Both the position numbers and the translations under genes were made by a program. From assembly GCA_002435755.1 (NCBI GenBank), contig DIYH01000037.1, positions 1 to 64,000 of the forward strand: DNA of 64,000 nt, written 5' to 3'. This stretch comes from Flammeovirgaceae bacterium UBA6059. Its GTDB lineage: Bacteria > Bacteroidota > Bacteroidia > Cytophagales > Cyclobacteriaceae. The notes beneath the pieces are model-generated. The model saw nothing but the letters and a program-made list of their open reading frames with translations. It ran no database searches and had not been told where the DNA came from. Below, one piece after another: positions 25,323-34,861 of the stretch (position 1 is its first letter; the number at the start of each line of letters is the position of its first letter).

Positions 25323-27938
25323 CTATTCATCCTTTAAGCTCTCCGCAGGATTGAGTGTTGCAGCGCGATAAGATTTCATTACGGCGACCGAACTTCCCAG
25401 AATGAAGGTGATCACACCACCAGCTACAAACATCCAAAGGGATAAATTGATCCGATAAGTAAAGGAATCCAACCATTGATTCATAGCATACCAGACTAAA
25501 GGTACCGCTGTTACGAATGCCAGCAGAATCAGGAATGAAAACTGTTTGTTGAACAGCACCAAGATCTCAGCAATACTGGCTCCCAATACCCTACGAATAC
25601 CTATTTCTTTGCGCTTTTGCAGTGTCAAAAATGAAATCAATCCAAATATTCCCAACGCGGCGATCAAAATAACCAATGCTGAAAAGAACTTGAATCCAGT
25701 GTAGATCATCTGCTCAATCACATATTCTTTCGCTATAGAATCATCCACGAAGCTATAACTAAAGATCTGCTCAGGATACTGCTGTGCCCATTTTTCTTCT
25801 ATCCCAATCAGGTTGTCAAATGCACTCACTTTGATCATTGCTCTCCATTGGAAGGCACGCCAATTGAGCAGCACTACAGGCGTCTTTTCATTCTGTAGTG
25901 AGTGATTGTGAAAATCATCGATGACACCAACGATGGTGGCTTCTCCCTCATTGATGGTTAGCCGCTCTCCTATTGCTTCTTCTGGAGTCCAACCGAGTGA
26001 TGTTACAAGGCTTTTGCTGACGACAAACTCATCAAATCGATCTTTATTTATTCTAATGTTTCTCCCCGCTACTAATGGGATGTGAAACAGTTCCAGGTAG
26101 GTGGAATCAACGATCTTCATTTCAGCACCCAAACCATCATTTTTGCCCTGATGAGGTAGTCGAAATCGCGTGCCTAGTGCAAAATTCTCCACAGCCATAG
26201 GTGGCCCAGAACCAATGGACACCTCTCCCACTCCGTTAAGCGTTTTTAACTCATTCATGAATACGTCCATCCCCTCGGGATATGGTATAGGAATGGAGAC
26301 GACTTTATCTGAGTCAAACCCAAGCGACTTAGTGTTGAAGTACTGCAGCTGCATGCCAACCACAATAGCAGCTATCACAAAGACCTGCACTATGGTGAAT
26401 TGAAAGAACGTTAGCCCTTTTCTTAAGCCAACTCCTTTGCTTTCTCCAGCCTCACGGTTGTATAAAGCTTTAGTAGGATTGAATGAGGATAGAATAAAGG
26501 AGGGGTAAACAGTGGTCAACAATATGACCAACACACAAAACGCTAATGCAATGGCAATGTCCGACGGTTGGAAGCTAAGCTCGAGATTGATGATCTGCAG
26601 AAAGTCATTTAAGTAATTCAATGAGAAATACGCAATACCAATCGCCAAGATGAAAGACAACCCTACCAGCAGCGCATTTTCTGTTACAAACTGACCAATG
26701 ATGATCGACTTACCCCCGCCTAGAGCTTTTCTCACGCCTACTTCCTTAGCTCGGATCGTAGCGTTGGCTGTGACAAGATTAACGAAGTTGATAATGGCGA
26801 TAACCAAGATGAAGAACGCCACCATCAGCGAGACATCCAGCGTGCTTTTGGCAATTTGATAGCCTCCCGGTGTAGCACCGTACTTCGTTTCTGTATGGAT
26901 TTCCGGTAGGGGTTGAAGCCCATAACTGATGATCTCGTCATCATCCTGGTTGAGATATTTCTTTTTCCAATCGTTGATCTTGCGGCCAATTTCACTGCTT
27001 TGAGCAAGGTTGTTAACCACCACAAACGTGGTACCCTGATAGTTGCCAGACCAATTTCCTGTAGGATATGGGTTATGCTTCTTGAAAAACTCATAACTCA
27101 CAATCATATTGGCCTTTAGATTGATATTGGGTCGATTATTCTCAATGATGCCTTTGACGATCAACTGATCTTTGTTGTTGAGGAGTAAGACCTCTCCGAT
27201 AGCAGTCGAAGGATCGAAATGTTCACCAAACGATTTTTGGGCTACTTTCTCAGTGATAATGACAGCATTAGGTTCGTTGAGTGCAGTTGCTGGATCACCT
27301 GCGATCCAATCAAAATCGAAGACCTGAGGATAGTACTCATCTGCAAACAGCACATGCCCTTCCTCAAAAAGCACCTTACCGCTGTTGCTGTTTTTATAGC
27401 CGAAAAGTCGCTGCATTGGGCCAGCCGTCTGGGTAACAAATTCGAAATCAGGAAAATCACTTCTCAATGCAGCCGCCAAAGGATAGGCAGTCGTACCCCA
27501 ATAGAGTTCCGCGTCCGGTCGCTGGGTCGTTTGTACTACCCGGTAAGTATGCTCAGACAGCTCATGGTGATGATCGAAGCTAGTTTCGTACCGATAGAAT
27601 ATCACCGTCAACAAGCAAACCGCAGCAGCTGTCGACAACCCAACGATATTGATCGTAGAAGTCGACTTTTTCCTAAGGATGTTTCTCCATCCTATTTTTA
27701 AGTTGTGTTTGAACATACCGAAGTAATTGAGTTTTCTTGATCCTTCAAATTTTCTAATGATGCCCGGCCTGAAGAACCTGATGACATTCCAAGTAAATCG
27801 CCACCTCGCTTTCCTAACGCCTAGAGCTGCTGAGTCTTCATCAAACTGCTCCTCAAGATCCCCTAGTATTTGCTCGACTAGGAGCGGGTCACAATACCAT
27901 TGAAATAGACGATTCGGTATGCCAGGCAACTTGCTCAC
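25323..27938 (-). CDS. FtsX-like ABC permease with prefix domain
   Basis: 871 residues starting at GTG (MSKLPGIPNRLFQWYC). Residues 1-75 are the prefix domain with the recurrent EQILGDLEEQFDED pattern. They are followed by a membrane helix, a MacB-like periplasmic domain, an FtsX block (IRAKEVGVRKALGGGKSIIIGQ), a second periplasmic domain and a final FtsX block (QKRKEIGIRRVLGASIAEIL). It lies 72 bp downstream of the next permease in the same direction, so the PadR-permease-permease genes probably form one operon. No ATPase is present. The substrate is unknown. Confidence 0.9.
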   Translation of the reverse strand: MSKLPGIPNRLFQWYCDPLLVEQILGDLEEQFDEDSAALGVRKARWRFTWNVIRFFRPGIIRKFEGSRKLNYFGMFKHNLKIGWRNILRKKSTSTINIVGLSTAAAVCLLTVIFYRYETSFDHHHELSEHTYRVVQTTQRPDAELYWGTTAYPLAAALRSDFPDFEFVTQTAGPMQRLFGYKNSNSGKVLFEEGHVLFADEYYPQVFDFDWIAGDPATALNEPNAVIITEKVAQKSFGEHFDPSTAIGEVLLLNNKDQLIVKGIIENNRPNINLKANMIVSYEFFKKHNPYPTGNWSGNYQGTTFVVVNNLAQSSEIGRKINDWKKKYLNQDDDEIISYGLQPLPEIHTETKYGATPGGYQIAKSTLDVSLMVAFFILVIAIINFVNLVTANATIRAKEVGVRKALGGGKSIIIGQFVTENALLVGLSFILAIGIAYFSLNYLNDFLQIINLELSFQPSDIAIALAFCVLVILLTTVYPSFILSSFNPTKALYNREAGESKGVGLRKGLTFFQFTIVQVFVIAAIVVGMQLQYFNTKSLGFDSDKVVSIPIPYPEGMDVFMNELKTLNGVGEVSIGSGPPMAVENFALGTRFRLPHQGKNDGLGAEMKIVDSTYLELFHIPLVAGRNIRINKDRFDEFVVSKSLVTSLGWTPEEAIGERLTINEGEATIVGVIDDFHNHSLQNEKTPVVLLNWRAFQWRAMIKVSAFDNLIGIEEKWAQQYPEQIFSYSFVDDSIAKEYVIEQMIYTGFKFFSALVILIAALGIFGLISFLTLQKRKEIGIRRVLGASIAEILVLFNKQFSFLILLAFVTAVPLVWYAMNQWLDSFTYRINLSLWMFVAGGVITFILGSSVAVMKSYRAATLNPAESLKDE

Positions 27939-28010
27939 TTAGATTATTGCTATTTTTGGCCTATCAGAATATTTGACCGTTAGGTATAGAAATAACTATT
28001 CCTAGTTAGT

Positions 28011-30605
28011 CTACTCATTTCTTAGGTATTCTGAAGGATTGATCAATGCGGCTTTAAATGTTTGCCAGCCTATCACCACCCACGCTAGTATGAGCACCAA
28101 ACCACCAATGACTACAAAAAGCCACCACTCGGGCTGAATGCGATAGGCAAATCCCTGAAGCCAGTTTTGAGTGACCAGATAGCTCAATGGAAGTGCAATG
28201 AGGATGGCCAAACCAACAATTCGAGTAAAGTCAACGGTGAGCAAACGAACTATGCCTAGAAGACTTGAGCCTAGTATTTTCCTGATACCAATTTCTTTAG
28301 CCCGTCTTTCGGCTGAAAAAGCAGCTAATCCAAAAAGGCCAAGACATGATATGAGAATGGCAATCGCGGCAAAATACCTAGACAGTGTGGATACCTTTTG
28401 CTCACTCTTGTATTGCGCCTGATAATCATCGCTTAGGAACTTTGCTTCTAAGCCATAGCCAGGGTTGTATTCATTGTGAAATTCCTGGATGACCGCCATG
28501 GTCTCGATCTCTCTATCCTTTTCAATCCGGAGCACCACATCATCAGCTTCTTCAGGATCAAAAACAAAAATCATCGGCTTGATGCCTTGCCTTAGTGATT
28601 CGAAATGAAAGTCCTTCACCACTCCAACGATCTCCATTTCCTCTTCTCCCCACAGAGAGAACTGTTTTCCGATAGGGTCTGCCTTCATACCCATAGCTGC
28701 TATAGCTTTCTCATTACAGACTACTTTGGAATGCTCAGCACCGAAATCTTTTGAAAAGCTCCTTCCTGACTCAAACTCCAATTCGAGTGTTTCAAATAAC
28801 CCATAGGTGACTTCTGCAATTTCAAATCTCACCGGTGTATTTGGATCTTTACCCTCCCAGTCAATAGCATAGGTGTGAAAACCTGAAGTAACAAGGCTAT
28901 GGCCAATCGCAGAAGCATTCTGAACACCAGGGACATTCTTAACTTCATTGATAAAGGTTTCCAGGTTTTCAGCAGCCTTTCCATTAGGGACAATTTGAAC
29001 TATCCCATCTTTATCGTATCCCAGGCTTCTGTTTTGTACAAAGTCAACCTGTTTATGGATAATCACCACAGCCGCAATCAAAATAATGGAAATGGTAAAC
29101 TGTGTCAGCACCAATCCCTTCCGTGCCCATACCTCGCCAAAGGAGGTAATACGCTTCCCTTTTAGTACCAATATCGGATTGAACTTGGAGAGGTATAAGG
29201 CAGGATATGTTCCAGCCAATAGACCCGCGAGGGTTGTAATGCCTAGAAAAGCCAATAAGACATTCAGGTCAAACGATATTTCGATGGCTTTACCTGTAAT
29301 ATCATTGAATATGGGAAGGGCGCCTACAATGAGAAACAGCGCCAATACAAGAGAAATAAACGACATGGCGATTGATTCAGTAAAATACTGCCACATGAGC
29401 GTGTTTCGACTTGCACCTAATGTTTTTTTAACACCTACCTCTTTCATGCGAGTAGAAGCTCTTGCAGTAGAAAGATTCATAAAATTGATGCAAGCGATCA
29501 CCAAAAGGATGATGGCGATTAACGCGAATAATCGAACATACTCTATTCTTCCACCAGCAAGCCTTCCATTTTCATAGCGGCCATAGAGGTAATTGTCTGA
29601 GTACTTCTTTAGAAACAACCTACGGCCTTCAAATCCTTTGGTAGCTATGTATCCCTCTATCTTCTTGTTAAGCTGGTCAGCATCCGCTCCTTCTTGAAGT
29701 AGGACAAACGCATAAGGCCCATAATTCCCCCATTCGTGAAAAGTGTCATCTTGACCTAAGAAATGTTCGTAGGACAACAAGAAGTCAAACTGGGATGAAG
29801 AACTGGTAGGAACATCCTCAAAAATGCCAGTTATCATGACCGTCTCCGTCATTTCCTCTGATTCCCACTGAATTTGCTTGCCAACTATGTCATCCACACT
29901 TCCAAAAACTTTCAGTGCCATTGACTCGGACAATACAATTGAATTTCTGTCTGATAAGACATGTTTTGGATTACCTTCAACCAAGGGATAAGTGAAAGCA
30001 TTGAAGAAGTCCTTTCCTACGAATTGGCCTATCCCTTTGAATACACTCTCCTCATTGGTCAACACCATATCGTCGATGAGAAATGGTGGGGCGATGCTCA
30101 CGGCACTCTCAATTTCCGGGAATTCCTTGGCCAGGTTTTTGGCCAGCAGTCCTGAAGTGGATTTGCTCGTCTGAGTAGCCTCCGAATAATGCAGGTTCTC
30201 CATTACCTGGTAGAGACGATCATCGTTATCATGAAATTTATCAACGGACAACTCGTCGTTAACCCACAGGTAAATGAGTAGTGTACAAGCCAGTCCAGTT
30301 GCCAAACCAGTCAGGTTGATAAGAAACATGTTGGAGTGCTTCTTAAAGTTTCTGAACGCTAGAAGTAAGTTGAGTTTTAACATGCCGTAATAATTGAGTT
30401 TTGTTGATCCTCCTAAGTCTTTGATGATGCCAGGCCTAAAAAACCGGATGACATTCCAGGTAAACCGCCATTTCGCCTTTGTTCGTCCAAAAGACTCTAC
30501 ATCCTCTTCGAATTGCTCTTGGAGATCTCCAAGGATTTGCTCCTCCAAAAGAGGGTTACAATACCATTGAAACAGACGTTGGGGTATTTTTGGTAATCCG
30601 GCCAC
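28011..30605 (-). CDS. FtsX-like ABC permease with prefix domain
   Basis: 864 residues starting at GTG, which directly follows the PadR stop codon. The prefix domain (PQRLFQWYCNPLLEEQILGDL) and its nearby DNA are much more alike to the downstream permease than the rest, which points to gene duplication. The periplasmic domains are of MacB type and the two FtsX blocks read TRMKEVGVKKTLGASRNTL and RRAKEIGIRKILGSSLLGIV. Expected function: inner-membrane part of an ABC export or extraction machine. Confidence 0.9.
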   Translation of the reverse strand: MAGLPKIPQRLFQWYCNPLLEEQILGDLQEQFEEDVESFGRTKAKWRFTWNVIRFFRPGIIKDLGGSTKLNYYGMLKLNLLLAFRNFKKHSNMFLINLTGLATGLACTLLIYLWVNDELSVDKFHDNDDRLYQVMENLHYSEATQTSKSTSGLLAKNLAKEFPEIESAVSIAPPFLIDDMVLTNEESVFKGIGQFVGKDFFNAFTYPLVEGNPKHVLSDRNSIVLSESMALKVFGSVDDIVGKQIQWESEEMTETVMITGIFEDVPTSSSSQFDFLLSYEHFLGQDDTFHEWGNYGPYAFVLLQEGADADQLNKKIEGYIATKGFEGRRLFLKKYSDNYLYGRYENGRLAGGRIEYVRLFALIAIILLVIACINFMNLSTARASTRMKEVGVKKTLGASRNTLMWQYFTESIAMSFISLVLALFLIVGALPIFNDITGKAIEISFDLNVLLAFLGITTLAGLLAGTYPALYLSKFNPILVLKGKRITSFGEVWARKGLVLTQFTISIILIAAVVIIHKQVDFVQNRSLGYDKDGIVQIVPNGKAAENLETFINEVKNVPGVQNASAIGHSLVTSGFHTYAIDWEGKDPNTPVRFEIAEVTYGLFETLELEFESGRSFSKDFGAEHSKVVCNEKAIAAMGMKADPIGKQFSLWGEEEMEIVGVVKDFHFESLRQGIKPMIFVFDPEEADDVVLRIEKDREIETMAVIQEFHNEYNPGYGLEAKFLSDDYQAQYKSEQKVSTLSRYFAAIAILISCLGLFGLAAFSAERRAKEIGIRKILGSSLLGIVRLLTVDFTRIVGLAILIALPLSYLVTQNWLQGFAYRIQPEWWLFVVIGGLVLILAWVVIGWQTFKAALINPSEYLRNE

Positions 30606-30941
30606 TTATACTGTTTTGAATTGAAGTTGTGGTGTGAGCTTCCAAAGACTCGTTCTCGCATCCTTCATTTCTTGAAGCAGTGCTTTTCCGGTGTTGGTGA
30701 TTTTGAAGTATCGCTTTTTTCGTCCTCCCCTTTCTTTGGTAGCACCGCCCATGCTTGATTCCAGGTATCCCTTTTCTTCAAGCCTGTAAAGCGTGATATG
30801 GACAGAGCTTAAGTTTACCTCTCGGTGCTGATGCCCCTTAATCGCTTTCACGATAGTGTTGCCGTAGGCCTCATCTCCTACTACCAAGACCATGGTCAAA
30901 ATCAGCTCTTCGAATTCACCTAAATAGTTTGTTCTACTCAT
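30606..30941 (-). CDS. PadR family transcriptional regulator
   Basis: 111-residue winged-helix protein (YLGEFEELILTMVLVVGDEAYGNTIV, NLSSVHITLYRLEEKGYLESSMGG, RGGRKKRYFKITNTGKALL). It resembles the PadR at 13 kb and lies directly upstream of a permease gene with no gap, so it should control that operon. A TATATTTG promoter box lies 20 bp upstream, and the promoter shares the TGCTCCGTA motif with the 13-kb PadR. Confidence 0.92.
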   Translation of the reverse strand: MSRTNYLGEFEELILTMVLVVGDEAYGNTIVKAIKGHQHREVNLSSVHITLYRLEEKGYLESSMGGATKERGGRKKRYFKITNTGKALLQEMKDARTSLWKLTPQLQFKTV

Positions 30942-30960
30942 AACTATTGAATTTGTAAAA

Positions 30961-31000
30961 CAAATATACGGAGCATTTCTATTTAAGTTGTAAAAGAAAT
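30961..31000 (-). promoter_or_regulatory. PadR promoter/operator region
   Basis: On the minus strand the order is TTTTACAACTTAAATAG, TGCTCCGTA (30967-30975), and TATATTTG (complement of 30961-30968), the Bacteroidota -7 consensus TAnnTTTG, about 20 bp before the PadR start. A second TTTTACAA lies just downstream of the box. The 13-kb PadR promoter shares the ACTTAAWTAGA and TGCTCCGTA segments. Confidence 0.5.
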
Positions 31001-31262
31001 AATTTTAGACATGTGGAGTATCTTGAGCTACTCCATACCAGGAGGCACAAGACACTGTCCACCTCCTAGTGAAGAACCAGACAAATAGCGTTAGGATGTA
31101 CTGTTGAGGGGCTAAAAGTCTAATCCAATTCTTAGGTCGTTTGGATCACGGTCTGCATAACTTAGATTAGACAATTTATCGGCAAAACCACAGATAGAAC
31201 TTCGTTTGCCAAAGTACAGTTTTACCTATATCATAACGCAAAAGTTACTATCCCATATCCAT
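30976..31262. other. Divergent intergenic region
   Basis: It contains only short inverted repeats (GGAGTA/TACTCC at 31024-31043 and AGGAGG/CCTCCT near 31051-31077) and the presumed promoter of the DUF4198 gene. No RNA gene or reading frame is supported. Confidence 0.4.
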
Positions 31263-32297
31263 ATGAAACTCGTCTTCCAAGGTCTTGCAGTAGTGATTCT
31301 CCTATCGAGTCACGATATGTTTTTAAAGCTCGATAAGTATAAGCTCGAATCATATTCAAATGTTGTCATTCATCTGTTTAACGGCACCTTTGATCGGAGC
31401 GATAACGTGATCACAAGAGATCGTATGATTGATGTAAGCATTGTAGCTAATGGGAAAAGGTCTAGTGTTGACACAACTGATTGGTATGAAGAAGACAAAA
31501 CCACTTATCTCAATTTTAGAACAGACTCTCCCGGTACATATGTCGCCGGTGTATCCACAAAAGCCAGATCACTAGGTATGTCGGCAGATTCCTTTCATGA
31601 TTACTTGGAGCATGATGGTGTGCTAGACATGCTAGCGTTGAGGAAACAGAATGGTACATTGAATGATACGGCAATAGAGCGTTATTCAAAACATGTGAAA
31701 ACCATATTTCAGGTAGGCAATAAACTTACCGATGATTATAGTACCGAACTGGGTTATTCCATCGAATTCATACTTATGGAAAACCCATATGATATGCACC
31801 CAGGCCATGACCTACCGGTAAAACTACTTTTCAATCAGGAGCCACTGGCCGATCAACTGGTTTACGTAGGCTCAGCTGCAGCTCATAGTCACTCTCACGA
31901 AGATGATAGACATTCTCATGATGAAGAAGGTGATCACACCCATGACGATTTGGTACAACTTAGAACAGATGAAAAAGGGTTGTTGAACGTACCAATCTCA
32001 TCAGAGGGGGTTTGGTATTTGAAAACCATTCATTTGGTGGAGATTGAAGAACAGGGACTTACCCATGAATCAAACTGGGCTACTGTGACTTTTGCTGTAG
32101 GTGATGAAGGTTCGCATGATCATTCTCACGATCACGACCACTCTGGCGACCATGATCATTCACACAGTGAGCACGACCATGAACATGACCATTCAGGCGA
32201 CCATGAAGAAGGAATCCCATTCTACATTTGGGCTATCATAAGTGTACTCGTCATCTGCGTGCTGTATTTCGTGTTCAACAGACAAAATAATGTTTAA
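31263..32297 (+). CDS. DUF4198 protein with His-rich metal-binding loops
   Basis: 344 residues from the ATG at 31263, which gives an N-terminal hydrophobic signal (MKLVFQGLAVVILLSS). The body matches the DUF4198 family (nickel/cobalt-transport-associated, two Ig-like domains): TYLNFRTDSPGTYVAGVSTK, HPGHDLPVKLLFNQEPLADQLV. Two His/Asp-rich loops (AHSHSHEDDRHSH and a longer one near 295-325) should bind divalent metal ions. A single C-terminal membrane helix (IWAIISVLVICVLYFVF) anchors it. It overlaps or abuts the HupE/UreJ gene that follows, so the two likely act together in metal uptake or storage. The N-terminal extension upstream of 31263 is not used. Confidence 0.85.
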   Translation: MKLVFQGLAVVILLSSHDMFLKLDKYKLESYSNVVIHLFNGTFDRSDNVITRDRMIDVSIVANGKRSSVDTTDWYEEDKTTYLNFRTDSPGTYVAGVSTKARSLGMSADSFHDYLEHDGVLDMLALRKQNGTLNDTAIERYSKHVKTIFQVGNKLTDDYSTELGYSIEFILMENPYDMHPGHDLPVKLLFNQEPLADQLVYVGSAAAHSHSHEDDRHSHDEEGDHTHDDLVQLRTDEKGLLNVPISSEGVWYLKTIHLVEIEEQGLTHESNWATVTFAVGDEGSHDHSHDHDHSGDHDHSHSEHDHEHDHSGDHEEGIPFYIWAIISVLVICVLYFVFNRQNNV

Positions 32298-32976
32298 CAT
32301 GAACCAGCGAGGTACTATTCTTGGCATTGGGATACTGTTGCTGCCATTAATTGCGCTAGGGCATGATGTATCTGGTGGTGATCGTGCACTACTTGAAAAT
32401 GGTGGTTTATGGGCTTATATCTATGTCGGTGCAACACACATGCTTACAGGGTATGATCACCTACTCTTTCTGGTCGGTGTGATATTCTTCTTACGTGAGT
32501 TCAAAGAGATCGTAAAGTTCATCACCGCCTTTACCATAGGCCATAGTATCACATTGATTTCAGCTACTTATTTATCATTCTCTGTGAACGAGTATTTGAT
32601 CGATGCGATTATAGGCCTAAGCGTATTGTATAAAGGCTTTGAGAACATGGGCTTATTCCAAAAATGGCTGAAAGTGAATCCACCACATTTACTAAACATG
32701 GTTTTTGTTTTCGGACTTATCCATGGTCTGGGTTTATCAGCAAGACTTCAATCGTTCACAGTCGATCAAGAAGGCATTCTATTCAAAATATTATGCTTCA
32801 ATTTGGGAGTAGAACTTGGGCAGGTATTGGCGCTGATTCCAATTGTGTATGTGATCAATCTCTGGCGACAAATGAGTAGCTATGAGCCATTCTTCAAGGC
32901 TACCAACACTTATTTGATAATAGCAGGAATTGGCCTAACGGGCTATCAGCTTTGGCATTTCTTCGGACTATCCTGA
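32290..32976 (+). CDS. HupE/UreJ-family membrane protein
   Basis: 228 residues, six to seven membrane helices. It has the family motifs GATHMLTGYDHLLFLVGVIFF, AFTIGHSITLI and FGLIHGLGLSA, with conserved His and Asp that could bind nickel, cobalt or copper. Starts at 32290 (overlapping the DUF4198 end by 8 bp) or 32299 (1 base after it) are both reasonable. It is the expected partner of DUF4198 in a metal permease unit. No hydrogenase or urease genes are in the window, so the metal's use is unknown. Confidence 0.88.
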   Translation: MFNMNQRGTILGIGILLLPLIALGHDVSGGDRALLENGGLWAYIYVGATHMLTGYDHLLFLVGVIFFLREFKEIVKFITAFTIGHSITLISATYLSFSVNEYLIDAIIGLSVLYKGFENMGLFQKWLKVNPPHLLNMVFVFGLIHGLGLSARLQSFTVDQEGILFKILCFNLGVELGQVLALIPIVYVINLWRQMSSYEPFFKATNTYLIIAGIGLTGYQLWHFFGLS

Positions 32977-32994
32977 TGTTTTAGCAGAACTCTG

Positions 32995-34728
32995 CTACTT
33001 CATAATTCTGAAAATTGGGTAGCGCATATATTCAGGTTCACGGTGCTCTGAACGCTGAAAGATAAACTCGAGTTGCATGTTGGCACTTTCAGCCAGTTTA
33101 GGATCGTTGGCTTTGGCCTCAGCCAATGCTCGTCTTAATTCAGGGTTCTGTTCAAGTATCTTAAGGGCATGATCTTCAAACACATATGATGAGAAATGTT
33201 CTTTCTGCTGAAGTAAAGCATCAAAGAAATTCCAGGCGAAAAATGAATCTGGAGCTTCTGGCTCTAGGGTTTCTACAATGTAGCGATTACGCCATTGATT
33301 GACTGGAATTAGGACATCACCCTTCCTAAATTTGATTGCTGCTCTTGTAGCTTCGACTTCCACACCATAATGCCGATAGTGACCTTCATAGGGATTTCTA
33401 ACAGTTTTGAAGTCTGTAATCTCATAGGTCTCCACTTCAATGATACTATCGCATTGTAAAGGAGACATTTCGATCTGGTTAGTTGATAGCAACTCAAGAA
33501 CACGCCTCCATTGCTGTGGAACTATGTAGAACTTTGGCGCTTCGATGGTTTTGTCAGCTCGATAATCATCCATAAACTTCACCTCTTTAGTGAAGGGTTG
33601 GCCTTGATCGTACTTTAACCGCTGCAAACCTGAAATCCCACTTTCTACATATACCGGCTCATAACCGCTGAATAGTATAGATTTATAGCCTGTCGTGTCA
33701 ACTGACCAGGATATTTCGAAGTTGCTTTGATTCACGATCTTGCTTTTGGTAGCTTCTCTTAACCTTACCAATTCTTCTCCATTGTCTTCAAGCATGTCAA
33801 GCATCGTCCACATCAATTCATATGTCGATTTCACCCGTTGTTCAAAAGACTTTAGCATATGAGTCTCGCTCATATAGCCAGGGGTATGAAACAAAGCTGC
33901 ATAGCCAGTTGAGTATCTCGGAAGTTCCAAGAATTGCGTCCAGCCATGATCTGGTGTCTTTCCCCAGGAATTGACGTAGGGTATAGCTTCAAACTTCCTT
34001 TCTTTCATGCCTGCATAAGTTTGCGGCAACAACACTTCATCTAGAAACTTACCCAGCTCACCACCTAGTTTGTCCTTTTGAGAATAAACTAACGTCATTA
34101 CATGTTGATAATCCGAGCCATTACTGGTGTGCGTGTCTAGCAGGAAATCAGGGTCATAGCGCTGAAAGATCTCATGAAACGATTTCGTATTTCTGGTGTC
34201 AGATTTGATAAAATCCCTATTCAGATCATAATGCCTGGAATTGCCTCGAAAACCATATTCCTCAGGCCCATTTTGATTGACACGAGTTGTTGAATTTCTG
34301 TTGAGTGTACCTCCAATATTGTAAAATGGGATAATGGCAATGGCGACTTTATCGAGTGCCGATCCATTGCTTTCCATATTTTGCAGTAGGTCTCTGGCGA
34401 ACATTTGACATGCACTAACGCCATCCGGCTCTCCTGGATGTATTGCATTGTTGATCAACCAGATGGCCTTTCCAGCATTTTGCAATGCTTCAGGAGTCCT
34501 TTCTGCTCCAGTGTTGATTAATACCACATGCAGTGGAATACCTATGTCCGTCTGACCGTGTTCAAGTATCGATACTTCGTCATAAGTATCCGCAAGGGTT
34601 TGATAAAATGTCATTGCCTCTTCATAGGTCGCCGTTTCGGTATAATTGGATGCTTCGCATCGGGTTGTCAGCTGACCATAAACAGGTGCTATCAATAAGA
34701 GAGAAGCGCAAAGTAGAAGATATTTCAT
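32995..34728 (-). CDS. Secreted M14 zinc carboxypeptidase
   Basis: 577 residues, signal peptide ending near APVYGQ. Zinc ligands are visible as His97 and Glu100 in IHPGEPDG and His200 in DTHTSNG; a late Glu in YMSETHML may be the catalytic base. The first 320 residues are the M14 peptidase; the last 250 (KEVKFMDDYRADKTIEAPKFY, VPVNQWRNRY) are a conserved C-terminal extension of Bacteroidota enzymes. It should trim peptides in the periplasm or outside. It converges on the HupE gene with an 18-bp gap. Confidence 0.9.
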   Translation of the reverse strand: MKYLLLCASLLLIAPVYGQLTTRCEASNYTETATYEEAMTFYQTLADTYDEVSILEHGQTDIGIPLHVVLINTGAERTPEALQNAGKAIWLINNAIHPGEPDGVSACQMFARDLLQNMESNGSALDKVAIAIIPFYNIGGTLNRNSTTRVNQNGPEEYGFRGNSRHYDLNRDFIKSDTRNTKSFHEIFQRYDPDFLLDTHTSNGSDYQHVMTLVYSQKDKLGGELGKFLDEVLLPQTYAGMKERKFEAIPYVNSWGKTPDHGWTQFLELPRYSTGYAALFHTPGYMSETHMLKSFEQRVKSTYELMWTMLDMLEDNGEELVRLREATKSKIVNQSNFEISWSVDTTGYKSILFSGYEPVYVESGISGLQRLKYDQGQPFTKEVKFMDDYRADKTIEAPKFYIVPQQWRRVLELLSTNQIEMSPLQCDSIIEVETYEITDFKTVRNPYEGHYRHYGVEVEATRAAIKFRKGDVLIPVNQWRNRYIVETLEPEAPDSFFAWNFFDALLQQKEHFSSYVFEDHALKILEQNPELRRALAEAKANDPKLAESANMQLEFIFQRSEHREPEYMRYPIFRIMK

Positions 34729-34861
34729 TCTGATCGTGTTTGATTTAAAAGGTGCAATTTCTCCGCCCTAGTGGGCTACTGATTGGTTAAAAATTAAAAA
34801 TGGTTGCTACTAGAATGAAGTCAAACGCAGCAATCATACCTTGCACATACTTTATAATAAC

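Noticed and set aside
27219..27701. 160-codon plus-strand frame
   Set aside because: It is fully opposite the permease coding sequence, which has intact domains; a shadow frame.
32977..32998. TAGCAG/CTGCTA hairpin between HupE and the M14 peptidase considered as a terminator
   Set aside because: The stem is only six base pairs, has no T tract and overlaps the peptidase stop codon.
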